From Viola odorata (Eukaryota > Streptophyta > Magnoliopsida > Malpighiales > Violaceae): a DNA stretch of 64,000 bases. The position numbers and the translations under genes are program-made. The DNA lies in the NCBI GenBank assembly GCA_963691705.1, contig OY829539.1, positions 64,888,327-64,952,326 of the forward strand, given 5' to 3'. This document shows, piece by piece, positions 34,901 through 46,050 of this stretch; within the stretch, counting starts at the first letter, position 1, and each line of letters opens with the position of its first letter. Under the pieces are notes generated by a model that had not been told where the DNA came from, ran no database searches, and worked only from the letters and a program-made list of their open reading frames with translations.

Positions 34901-37900
34901 TCTTGGACAAATGAATCCTCACTACATTCCAGTCTCAGACTTGCTGAAATATACAATGGGGTTGGGTATATTCAAACGGTGCAGTAGTGTAGAACATGTA
35001 AGAAATGAACTACACATATGCCTCAATAACCTCAAAGACTATGGCTTGTTGCATGATGTTGACAAGGAGGGAACAGAAATCAGAATGCATGATGTTGTCC
35101 ACAAGTTTGCAGCCTACGTTGGGTCCGAAGACCATCATATTTTCAATGTCTCTGTAGCAGATAAATTAGAAGAATGGCCTGATGAGGATAAGCTTAAACA
35201 GTTCAAAGCAATTTCCTTCTACACGTGTCGTCTCCCTCATGACGAGCTTCCTGCATCGTTTGATAGCCCGAAGCTTGAGTCATTTCTAATGCTTAGGAAC
35301 GAGCGCGACCCCACCTTTAAAATCCCAGACAAATTTTTTGAAGAAATGAAAGGACTCAAGCTCCTGGATTTGACAAGGATCTCTCTTTCATCAGCACTGC
35401 CTACATCGCTTAAAGTTCTTGCAAAGCTTAAGACACTGTGTCTTGATTTTTGTGAATTGGATGACATTGCTATAATTGGAGAGCTACCAAAGTTACAAGT
35501 TCTCAGCCTTATTGGTTCCACTATTGTTCGTCTCCCAAAAGAATTGGGGAAATTGACTCGTCTAAAACTTCTGGATTTGAATAGGTGCTCAAGTCTGAAG
35601 GAGATTGCCTCAGATGTTTTATCAAAGTTGACGTCATTACAGGAATTGTGTATGGAAAACAGCTTCAAGAATTGGGAGAAGGAAGGATATTGCAGCAGCA
35701 ACAGTGCAATTGAAACAATACCTAAGAACACTAGCTTGGGGGAATTGAAGAATATGCCCAACTTAATCTACCTATCAATTCACATCCCTCATGCAGAGAT
35801 GCTTCCCAATGAACTATTACTCTTTGAAAACTTGAAAAGTTTCAAAATACTCGTTGGAGAGGCGTGGGACTGGGATAATGATTATGGAACTTCAAAAACT
35901 TTGAAACTGAAGCTCGTCGAATGTGCTCAGTTGGAATATGGTGGAATTAAGGCGTTGATAGGAAGAGCTGAGGATGTGTATCTGCAACAACTGAATGGTT
36001 TTGAAAGTTTCTGCAAATTGGACTCTCAAGGTTTTCCTCTCATGAAGCATCTCAATGTTCAAAATGGAGTTCAAATTCGGTACATCGTAATCTCCATTTC
36101 CAGTTGTGTTGTTTTCCCAAAGTTGGAGACTCTGGTGCTCCAGGATTTGGAAAAGTTGGAGAAGATCATCTATCATGGCGGTGATGGTCAGCTTCTAAAG
36201 TCGGGGTCGTTTGAAAACTTGAGCAAAATAAAGGTGAAGAGATGCAATGGACTGAAGGATCTCTTCTCATCCAGCTTGGCAAGAGGCTTTTTATTACGCT
36301 TAAAAGAAATTGAAGTAATTGACTGTCAAAACATGCAAACCATTGTTTCCACAACTGGAGAAATTATGGGAGAAATGTTGTTTCCTCACTTAAACTTCAT
36401 CAAACTCAAATCTCTTCCAAAGCTCAAGACTTTCTGCACTGCTGACTACATTGGATGCCCTTTCTTGCAAAAACTGTTGATAGAAGATTGCCCTGAGCTG
36501 AAGACATTCGCCACCAATTATGCAAGTACAGATACAACACTTTTTGATGGAAAGGTACATCTCATTCTCTGGGTCTTGATCTTTACATTTCTGTAATTGT
36601 ATTTGGCACCTCATTTTACAAGTGATGAAAGGTTAGAGTAAGGCGCCAGCCACATGTTTGTCAAAAAGCCTCATCAAACCAAACAACCTCTCCCCTACTC
36701 GGTTACACGGATAAATCATGCACCATAGTTAACATTGCTACTGGGTGGGGACAAAACTTACTTCACAAAACATATTAGAAAGATCCTGGATACAAATATT
36801 AGAAAGTTTTACAGACATTCTCCAGGAAAGTGATGTTGCATCTAATATTTTACTTGGACCACAAAATCATTTGGCCAAAAATAGGGGGGGAAAAGTTGCA
36901 AAGATTACATTGCATTTAACTTTTGTTTTTCTTTTTCTTGGGTAGAAATTCACATTAAGAAAAATGTCTAAAATCGTATGAATATAGGCAAAATAAAGCA
37001 TTTACCATTCACCATTAAGGGGGAGAAAATGAATGTAAAGCTGGGAAAAAGATAGTAATATAAAAGATATATTTTTTACTTTTCTTTTTGCGAATAGTCA
37101 CTGCAATACATCTGAAACATCTACTATAAATTTTAATGACTATTAATTTGGAATTGTTATTTTTTTGCAGGTTGCATTCCCTAACTTGGAGGAACTAACA
37201 CTTCAGAAGAACATGGATGGATTAAAGACGATATGGGGGAATGAGTTGCATCCAAATTCCTTCTCCAAACTTAAGACGCTGAAGATAGAGGATGGGAGTG
37301 CTTTATTGAATGTTTTCCCACCTAGTATGTTGAGAACAAGATTGTTGAACCTCCAGAATTTGGTGATTTCTCGTTGCAGCTCGTTGGAAAAGGTGTTTGA
37401 TGTCCAAATGCTCATTAATGAAAGAGAGTTACATGTGGTATTAACTCGCACTCAGTTGACATCTATTACAATAAGAGAGCTGCCAAAGTTGAAGCATGTG
37501 TGGAATAAGGATCCTAATGGTTTTCTTTCCTTCCAAAATCTTCAGCTTGTGAATGTTTCCCAATGTCTAATTCTAAAAAGTCTTTTTCCAGTCTCTGTTG
37601 CCCTGAATCTTCAACAACTTGAAAAGCTTGAAATAGACAATTGTAAGGGGATGAAGGAACTTGTTTCAATGGATGAAGAGTATGATAAAAAAACAGTACT
37701 TAGGTTCGTGTTTCCTAAAGTTACTTTTTTTAAGCTTCGGTTATTACCTGAACTTGAGAGATTCTATCAAGGATCTCATTCCTCAGAATGGCCAATTTTA
37801 AAGATTTTTTGGATGTATCATTGTGAGAAAGTTGATATGCGTGGCCCTGAGTTTGAGAGCATCCAAGCAGATGCACGTAGGGAGTCCCAAGTTGATCTCC

Positions 37901-40900
37901 AACTCCATCACCAACAATTCTTATCATTATCAAAGGTATGGACAGCACCCCTATTTTGTTAACAAATGTCCCGCCACCTCTATCAAATGAGAAATTAGAA
38001 AAAAGAAAACAAGAATTGTTATTGATCACAATTTGTTATTTTTCCTTAGAGACCAATCTTTCAGTTCAAGTGAAAACAATATTATTATTACTAACCAACC
38101 TTGTGGCAAAATGGCTAAGCAACCCCAACTAAGATTGCCAGAGGTCATAGGTTCGAGGGTCAGTACATGTGGTGGAGTAAAATGATGATAATAATCTCAG
38201 ATGTTCTAAAGTAAAAGAAAACACTGAAATTGTTGAAAAGTTTGAATTCCTAATATTATTTCTTTGTTTACAATTATTCAACCATGTTTAGTATCATTTA
38301 ACCTAACATTTTAGTGTGTCAGCTTGATCTATATAGAAACTAGCTATATCTTAAATATTTGCTATCAATGACCTTACAGCACAGCAATACTCTTTACAAG
38401 GTAGACGAAGTTAGATATATGTAACCCAGATTTCCTTGTTTTAGTGAGATCACCAGTCCTTCAGAACAAGTAAGAAAAACTTGTTTATATGTTGACCATA
38501 CTTCACGTGTAATTAGCTTCTGTTTGATTGATTTTGTAGGTTATTGTCAGCTTGGAGGAAGTCTCCCTAAGGAGTAAAGACATTGAGGTGGTATGTTATC
38601 CGGGCATGCTTATGGCAGACAAACTAAAACTTCTTGAACTGAAATGCTTTCATGACAGTTCCAAAGTTCTTCCAGTTGCTTTGATTGAAAGATTCCCCAA
38701 TTTGGAGAAGCTTGTTGTGGCATGTTCTCATTTCAAGCAATTATTTCCTCACGAGCTTCTGAGTGATGAGTCAAATGTAAAGACTCTTGCACGGATACCG
38801 CAGTTAAAGCTAGATAATATGCCTGAGATGAAGCATGTCTGGAGTGAAAAGTCTCAGTTGGATCATATTCTTCAAAATCTTGAACGTCTAGAATTTTGGA
38901 GCTGCCCTCACTTGATCAGTTTAGCCCCATCTGCTGCATTGTTCCATAAACTAACATACTTGGAAGTATATAAATGCGGACAACTGGTAAAGTTACTAAC
39001 ATCCTCTATTGCAAAAGGCCTTGTGCAACTCACAAAGATGCGTATAAGCGAATGTGATTTGTTAACAGAGATTGTAGCAAGTGATGCAGAGAAAGCTAGC
39101 AATGAGGACATTGCTTTTGATAACTTAGGAAGTCTGACACTACAATCCCTAACAAGTCTCGCCAGTTTCTGCTCCGCAACTTACAACTTCAAGTTCCCAT
39201 CTTTGGTTTCGGTAATTGTGGCAGAGTGTCCCCAGATGGAGTTTTTCTCCCAGGGAAGCCTGACCACACCAAAATTGCGGAGGGTTTGGGTAAAGAAAGA
39301 AGGTGAAAAGGAAAAGGAAGGGTGCTGGATGGGAGACCTTAATTCCACCGTGCGATGGTTATACAAAGAAATGGTATGTGTGGATTCACTACTTTTTCAC
39401 TTCACTTTTTTTGATAGCCATTGTAACAATCAAATTAGACATAGGTAAATGAAGCAAATTAACTAATTAAAAAGAAACACATGTTAAAAGAGTAATACTC
39501 CTTAGCAAAAATAGTAAATGGTAGTATACTTTCGGTCATTTTCTAGAGACCACCATGCCTATCCTATCCAAGAACGTAGTGAAAAAGTGAAGACATTTTG
39601 TTTGTAAACAGGCTGAGAATGAAAATCCTTCCTAAATCAATACATAGCTATAGCATATTCCTAAGTGTGCTAGTTATCTAGCTTGTTTTAACTTACTGTA
39701 ACTTTTGGATAATTGTGAAGGATGGATATCTTGGCAAGCAACAGTTGAAACTTTCAGAATTTCCTGGGCTGAAGTTCATTTGGCTTGATGAATTTTCCGT
39801 AGTGCAGTCTAGTGACATAAGATTTCTTGAGGTGGACAAATGTAATTTTCTACCCTATTCCATATCGTCTAGTATGCTATTGTCGTTGAACAACTTGGAG
39901 GAGCTACGAGTAACAAACTGCAACAACTTGCAAGAGGTGTTTGATGGATCAAAAGAGTCAGTGCTGAGGAATAATAATGTTGATGTTGGGCTTCTGTCAA
40001 AGTTAAAAAAGTTTTACTTGGTTGATTTGCCATCTTTAGAACACGTATGGCCTGAGAATTTTGAGGGAATTTTGAACTTTAAAAACCTGACTTTGCTCAA
40101 TGTTCACAGTTGTAACAGCTTGAGACACATACTTACCCCATCCATGGCTTTGTGTCTTATTCAACTTAAAGAGATAGAAGTGAAAAGCTGTGCTCATGTG
40201 GAAGAAATCATTTTGAAGGGAGAGAATGATGGAATTGGGGATGATGGTGTTATAACATTCCCTCAATTGAATTCCCTTCTTCTTCAGTGTTTACCTTGCT
40301 TGGCAAGCTTCTATTCTGGAAATAGTGTTCTAGAGTGCCCTTCTTTGGAGAAGATTACTATGGTTGATTGCCCAATGATGGAGACGTTTGTTGCCACATC
40401 GTTAAGGGAAAAAGAATTGACCATTCAAGAAAATGATGAAAGGCTCGGCAATGGAGGCCTCCTGTCAGTTGAAGCTCTTTTCAATGACAAGGTGAGTTGC
40501 ACAAAAACTCTTTATTCAAAAGAACTAATATGGTTAAAAAGAATTTCAAGTGGTAAAGAATAAGTTGGCTATGTAAAAATTTATACTGATAATAAGTTAT
40601 GAAATTGAAATAGTCAGGAGTTTAGAATTTAGTCTAACAAAGTTTGCCATTTAAATTTAATTGTGGGAGATCATATTATTGTTGTCACTTTTCCAATTAA
40701 CAGTGAAATCAAGAATGATGAGTATTACAAGGAGTAATTCTTTTAGCAATAGCAGTGAATTGGGCTTAAAATCTTACTATGTTGAGCACATTTCCTCCGT
40801 TTTCTCATAATATATATATTATATTAGGGACATAATCAACATCAATTTCAATCTTTGATGTTTTAGGAGTCTTTAATTATACTTGAGAAATGCACTATCA

Positions 40901-43173
40901 AATTTATGTACAACTATCATATATACATAATATACAGTTAATAGAATTGTACGAATTGCATACGGTTCAAGGCACTGAGGTTTCGGGACAAAATACAAAT
41001 ATCTAGCTAGAACTTTTCATGCGTGTGCAAAAAATACTTTGTCTGGGTTTAAAAAGAGCAAACGTTAAAAAAAGTGAAAGAAGATATAATATTTCTTTTA
41101 CTTCCTTAATAACTAGAATAGTCTATTGGGTGTTTTGCTTCCTATTTTGTGGTTGTTTAACTAACATTGTCTCAGCTTGCATTCCCTAACTTGGAGGAAC
41201 TAAAATTTCAGGACAAAATATCTAGCTAGAAAAAAACTAATAATCCTCCTTTTTTTTCATGCGTGTGCAAAAATACTTTGTCTCAGGTTGCATTCCCTAA
41301 CTTGGAGGAATTAAAGTTTGTGGAAATGCACGGACTGAAGATGATATGGCAAAATGAACTCCACCCGAGTTCCTTTTTAAAACTGAAGACATTGAAGATA
41401 GAGAAAACAAGTACTTTGTTGACTATTTTTCCGCCCACAATGGTGAAAAGAGCGTTAAATCTAGAGAATCTGACCATCTCTAATTGTGAATCAGTTCAAG
41501 AGGTGTTTGATGTTCAAATGCCTATCAATGAGAGCGATATACAAGGTGAAGTGCTACCAACTCAGTTGAGAAGTGTGGACATATCAAAGCTTCCAAAGTT
41601 GAAACATGTGTGGAATAGAGATCCCCATGGACTTCTTTCCTATCAAAACCTTTGCTCTGTCAATGCTTCTCTTTGTCCGACTCTAAAGAGTCTTTTTCCT
41701 GTCTCGGTTGCCTTGACTCTTCAACAACTAGAAGAGCTTAGAATAGAAAACTGTGAATGTATGGAGGAAATTGTTTCAAAGGAGGAAGAGGATCAGGAGC
41801 AAAGTTGCGCCGTTACGTTCTTGTTTCCCAAAGTAACGCATTTAAAGCTTTGGAATTTACCAGCACTGAAGAAATTTTATCCAGGATCTTATAGTTCAAA
41901 TTGGCCAAAGTTGTCTAAATTACGTGTCTATGGCTGTGACAAATTTGATATATTTGGTCCAAAGCTTGAAATCATCCAAGATGAAGCTTGCAGGGAGGAA
42001 CAACGTGATATCCAAGTTCAAAGACAACCTTTTTTATCATTTACAAAGGTATGGACCCAATTACTATATCATGAAATGTTCTCTCATCAGTGACCTCCTC
42101 CTAGATGTGTGTAATGAATTCATCAAATCCATGGAAATTTCCATCTTTATATCTTGTTGCAGAAAATTTATAAGTCACATTCGTTTAAACTTTCTTTATT
42201 TGATTTTGCAGGTTATTCCTAACTTGGAGGAAGTCTCACTAAGGAGTCAAGATCTTGATTTGATTTGTGACCAAGGCTTGTTTACAGCAAACAAACTAAA
42301 AGTTCTTCAACTGAAATGCTTTCATGATAGTTCCCATGTTTTTCCAGTTTCTTTCCTTCAAAGATTTCCAAATCTGGAGAAGCTTGTTGTGGCGTGTTCT
42401 TATTTCAAGCAACTATTCCCCGATGAACTTGTGGTTGATGAGACAAACGCAAAGACACTTGCACGGATCTCACAGTTAAACCTAGATCTTTTGCCTGAGA
42501 TGACACACATTTGGGATTCAAACTCCCAACTAGATGTTCTTCTTCATGATCTTGGACATCTTGAAGTTTGGAGTTGTCACCACTTGATCAATTTAGCACC
42601 ATCCACGGCATTGTTCGAAAATCTAACATATTTGGATGTGTGGAAATGCAACGGACTAATAACATTATTGGCATCCTCTACGGCGAAAAGCCTTGTGCAG
42701 CTCAAAAAGATGCGGATAAGAGAATGCAGTTCACTGGTAGAGATTGTAGCAAATGATGAAGATGAAGCACGCATGGAGGACATTGTTTATGAAAAATTGG
42801 AAGGACTAATACTACAGTCCTTAGCAAGTCTTACCAGTTTCTGCTCCGCAACTTGCAACTTCAAGTTCCCATATTTGGTTTCGGTAATTATGGCGGAATG
42901 TCCCAAGATGGAGTTTTTCTCCAAAGGAGTCTTGAACACACCAAAGCTAACCAAGGTTTGGGTAAAGAAAGAAGGTGTAAAAGAAGAGAGAGGGCGATGG
43001 TTGGGTGACCTTAATTCCACCACAAGCCAGTTGTACAAAGAAATGGTAATGTATTAGATTCACTGGTTTCCATTTTCCTTTTTTTCTCACTTTTAAACTC
43101 ATCCATTTTCCCTTATTGTTGTTTCTAAATGCACTGGTAATCTGATGCTTCATTACTGCAGAATTCTTCATGA
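28990..43173 (+). CDS. CC-NB-ARC-LRR disease-resistance protein, nine exons
   Basis: Exons inferred from GT-AG sites and frame: 28990-29343, 29428-30217, 34717-36554, 37171-37935, 38540-39373, 39721-40491, 41287-42048, 42212-43045, 43162-43173. They sum to 6,960 nt with no stop: 2,319 residues, an RPS2/At4g27220-type CNL acting as an intracellular pathogen sensor. Exon 1 is the coiled coil. NB-ARC shows the P-loop GMGGVGKTT (189-197), kinase-2 LLIVLDDIW (263-271), RNBS-B CKILMTSRSE (320-329), a diverged GLPL (GIPVLL, split by the 4.5-kb intron 2) and MHD (505-507). LRRs fill about 530-2316. Residues 285-319 are an unusual insertion before RNBS-B. Exons 4-5 and 7-8 are duplicates. The start is the first ATG after a purine-rich leader and is conserved in the paralogue. 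The long intron 2 is the weakest part of the model. Confidence 0.88.
31495..31558. repeat. Minisatellite expanded in copy A
   Basis: Four or so copies of a unit based on ATAAATGTATCCA are present. Copy B has a single unit (about 63575-63590). Confidence 0.8.
32162..32593. repeat. Direct repeat in intron 2, first copy
   Basis: Matches 33132-33557 at an offset of about 970 bp with scattered substitutions. It starts TTAAAAGACGGATATTAG and includes the start of a MITE-like block (TAGTGTTTTAAAA). In copy B the sequence jumps from the equivalent of 31865 straight into that block (63900). Confidence 0.8.
32433..32951. mobile_element. Possible hAT-type MITE
   Basis: Ends are TAGTGTTTTAAAAACTGGACTG and, inverted, CAGTATTTCCATAACCGGATC. 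The candidate 8-bp target copies AGTTGGAG and TGATGGAG match at six positions. The interior has repeated CCGGTTGA/TCAACCGG units. The call is tentative because the target duplication is imperfect. Confidence 0.45.
33132..33557. repeat. Direct repeat in intron 2, second copy
   Basis: Second copy of the 32162-32593 unit. Its MITE-like part is truncated near 33557, where it passes into unrelated AT-rich sequence. Confidence 0.8.
34549..34612. repeat. Short tandem repeat near the intron 2 acceptor
   Basis: Two copies of a unit of about 31 bp containing AATGTATTATGAGAAGTTG lie 100 bp before the acceptor of exon 3. Confidence 0.8.
41160..41236 (+). pseudogene. Pseudo-exon: abortive copy of the start of exon 7
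   Basis: In intron 6 a false acceptor (GTCTCAG) is followed by a copy of the VAFPNLEEL coding start. The frame ends at a TAG near 41230. The nearby block CATGCGTGTGCAAAAA occurs twice (about 41020 and 41259), so a local duplication of roughly 235 bp produced it. The real exon 7 starts at 41287. Confidence 0.75.
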
Positions 43174-44706
43174 TTTTGAAGTGAATGGCAAAGATTCTCA
43201 AATGCCGGTTTAAAATGGTGTCAAGAAGACTTGTATATGTATGGAGCTTGATGAAGGAGCCAGGCTCTTCTCTGAGAAATGAAATGGTGAAGGAGCCTGT
43301 CTTCCGTTTGCTCCTGATTAGCTTCTTGTTTTTCTCTTTGGATAAGAGAAGAAGAAGCATATTTGTTTTGGTGAAGAAACTATATTAGTAGTACTGCTGC
43401 TTTCTTCATCTCTGGTTATGCCCATGCAAGTGCAAAAGTAGACAGCCAATCATATTCTTTAAACTGATTGTGTAATAACAGTGTAAGAATCTTGAAGAAA
43501 ACAGTTCTCGGTCGCAGCTAAAAAATCAATTGACAATGGGGAAGAAAACCTTCTCAGGTCTTTGACCATATCCTCAATTCATTTACAAGACAGAAGTTCT
43601 TGCAAAAGGCTTTAAGAGAGTAATCACGTATTCTTTTCATTTGGAGGACGAGCCTTATAAGATGACTACTCTTAAGCGAACTCTTTCAGTTAATAACTTG
43701 ACAAAGATGCTTCATATAAGTCCATGACAGGTTAATTACACGTGCCTGTCACTGAAAATGAAAATTGTACGTGTTTTACAGGAATGAAGAAGCAATTGAT
43801 GGAGATACAATAGAAAGAATGCTTTACCGACTAAAGAGTGCTAGCTTAAGGTATATATGTATGGTAATTGTAATCAATATAAGATTTTATTTAATTTGAT
43901 AAATTATATAGTTGTGAGAATTTATTTTTTAATTAACCTTATTAATTATTTATAGTATTGTTGCTTGCAAAATGTGTATTGTGAGCAAAGGTCGTGGGAA
44001 AGGTTGATTAATTTAGTTTATTTAATAATAATGTTATTATTAATGATTAGAATAATATTAATTACACTTTTAATGTTGCAGTGGAAAGCCCAGCTTTCAA
44101 GTCTTGAAAGAAGAACATGCTAGTTTCAAAAATGCAGTATAGTCCTTGAACAAATTTACATTAATTTATTTTATTTTAATATTTATTTTTTCTTCATTTG
44201 TGTTGAATTTTTCAGCTGTTGAAGCAAGTTAGCTTTGCCTTGTAAATTTCATAAAATTAATAACAAATGTGTATGAAATATTAGTGTTAATTATTTAGAT
44301 TAATAAATGTCTTTATACTATCAATTAGAATTTCAATTTCAACCAAAATATCTTGATTTCCTACATTTTGTTAAAATCTGAGCACTGAAACTAGTTTTGT
44401 TAATATCTTGATTTCCTACATATTTGATTAAATAAAAACGTTCTTAAAATCAAACAACAGTATCATGCACAGCTTTTATTCTACTTAAAAATAGAGAAAG
44501 AACAGTAACATCATGTCATTATATGACACAAATTCCAGTTTGCAGTGACAATAATAAACAATGATCAAATCAAACATCAAAATAAAATTTGGATACCTTA
44601 CTTTCAACTTTTTGCTTAATGTATAACCAGAACATTAGATTTAAGCTACGAACTATCCAGTTTGTAAGAGCAACCACTACCAAATGAAGAAAAAGATATG
44701 TCTTAC
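43174..44706. other. 3' UTR and downstream region, two possible small exons
   Basis: The 3' UTR of the CNL gene follows the TGA at 43171. Further on, two segments with good splice borders (43782-43850 and 44082-44142) read open together and end in TAG. I do not recognise the encoded 40-odd residues. The rest is AT-rich with no gene. Confidence 0.4.
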
Positions 44707-46050
44707 CTGTGGTGCTAAGTTGAGGAATTTGTATTTGTCCAGGGCATATCGTACCAGTGCTTCATTCTCTCCAGGGCATATCGTTTTTTTCTCTTGGTTC
44801 TTTCATAGAGTTCTTTCATTTCTCTCTGAGGAAAATAAGATAATGTGGAGAAACAAAATATATATATGTTACTGTTGTACAAGGCATTCTCAATCATAAA
44901 GGAGCAAATATAGTCTTGTTTTCTTCTCTTTATTTTTTCCCTTTATCATGAGGTAATATTTCCATTAATATGATATTAAAAGTTGCAACAAAAGAGGAAT
45001 CAGAGATCCATGCATACTCACGTTGAATAGACAATAACTCCAACAGGACGAACGAGTTTAACAGCCTGGTCAAACATTCTTCTCTGATACTTCCCATGGT
45101 TCCTTAAAGATTCTATTGCTCCCTGAGAAGAAAAAATTCAGAATCAACTTTTCACATGGCAAAGGACAGGTAAATAAGTAGGCAAATCAGTGTAGCACAA
45201 GTTTTTCGCATAGAGCAAGGCCACATTGACAAACAATGCAAAGTAATATGAAGAAAACAGAACAAAAAAAGTTTTGGCTAGAGGAAGAGGGAAAATTGAA
45301 TGCACAAATGTAAGCTAGGAGAGCACATGTTCAAGTCTGTAACTAAGTAAAACACTTAGCATGATCTGAAATGACAACCTAGAAGAATGCAGAAACTTAA
45401 GGGTACGCAAGCACCAAAGCTTTGTCCTAAAGTAATTTAGGAATGAAGCGCTTGAAAATTTATATCATCTGCCTATCTAACCCCAAAACCACAATCATGT
45501 GTACCAAAATGTAAACAGTTCCATTCTTTATTGTTGTTGTTATTTTGAACCTAGTATGGCAAGGATAAAAGTCCACCTCACTTAGGGTAGGATCTCCTGT
45601 TGGAGATGAGCATATCTATTAAGAGCATTGTTACAGTAAAAGTCACAATGTAGGGGCCTAACTTCCTAACATTTCATAACCTTTAATAGAAGCACCATGA
45701 CAATATCACAGAATAAGGAATGGGAAATGCATTACAGAAAACACCAAAGGAGAGGAAAAGTGAGTTTATTTAGTCCTACCTCTTCAGCAAAGAGTTTAGG
45801 TCTTAAACCAAGAGCAGAACACGGAGCATCGAGGAGAACTCGGTCAAAGCTGTTGGGATTAAAACTTTTTGAGTTCTCAACTCGGCCACCCAAGCACTGG
45901 TTTCTTCCTGGCCCATTCCTCATTCTTCGCTGAGTCTTCCTGATGTCAGCTTTGCTAACGTAAGTTCTATCATTCTCTATTTCACTGCTAACTAAAATAT
46001 CAGGGATTAGGGAATGATTTGTAATTGTGTAAACCAAGAAACATTTCGTG
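44707..46050 (-). pseudogene. NSUN-type RNA m5C methyltransferase, three relic exons
   Basis: Minus-strand exons: about 46050-45780, ending FDRVLLDAPCSALGLRPKLFAEE (a piece of it, with the catalytic PCS, is diagnostic); 45122-45022, GAIESLRNHGKYQRRMFDQ and on to VIVYST; and about 44781-44707, GENEALVRYALDKYKFLNL. These are consecutive motifs of NOL1/NOP2/Sun methyltransferases, which modify cytosine-5 in tRNA or rRNA. The third exon has lost its acceptor and the CTIN motif, and a 14-base block CGATATGCCCTGGA occurs twice there. No upstream SAM-motif exon or downstream C-terminal exon was found nearby. The gene is judged dead. Confidence 0.75.

Noticed and set aside
45697..45933. A 78-codon plus-strand frame
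   Set aside because: It is antisense to the NSUN relic exon, whose catalytic motif is on the minus strand.
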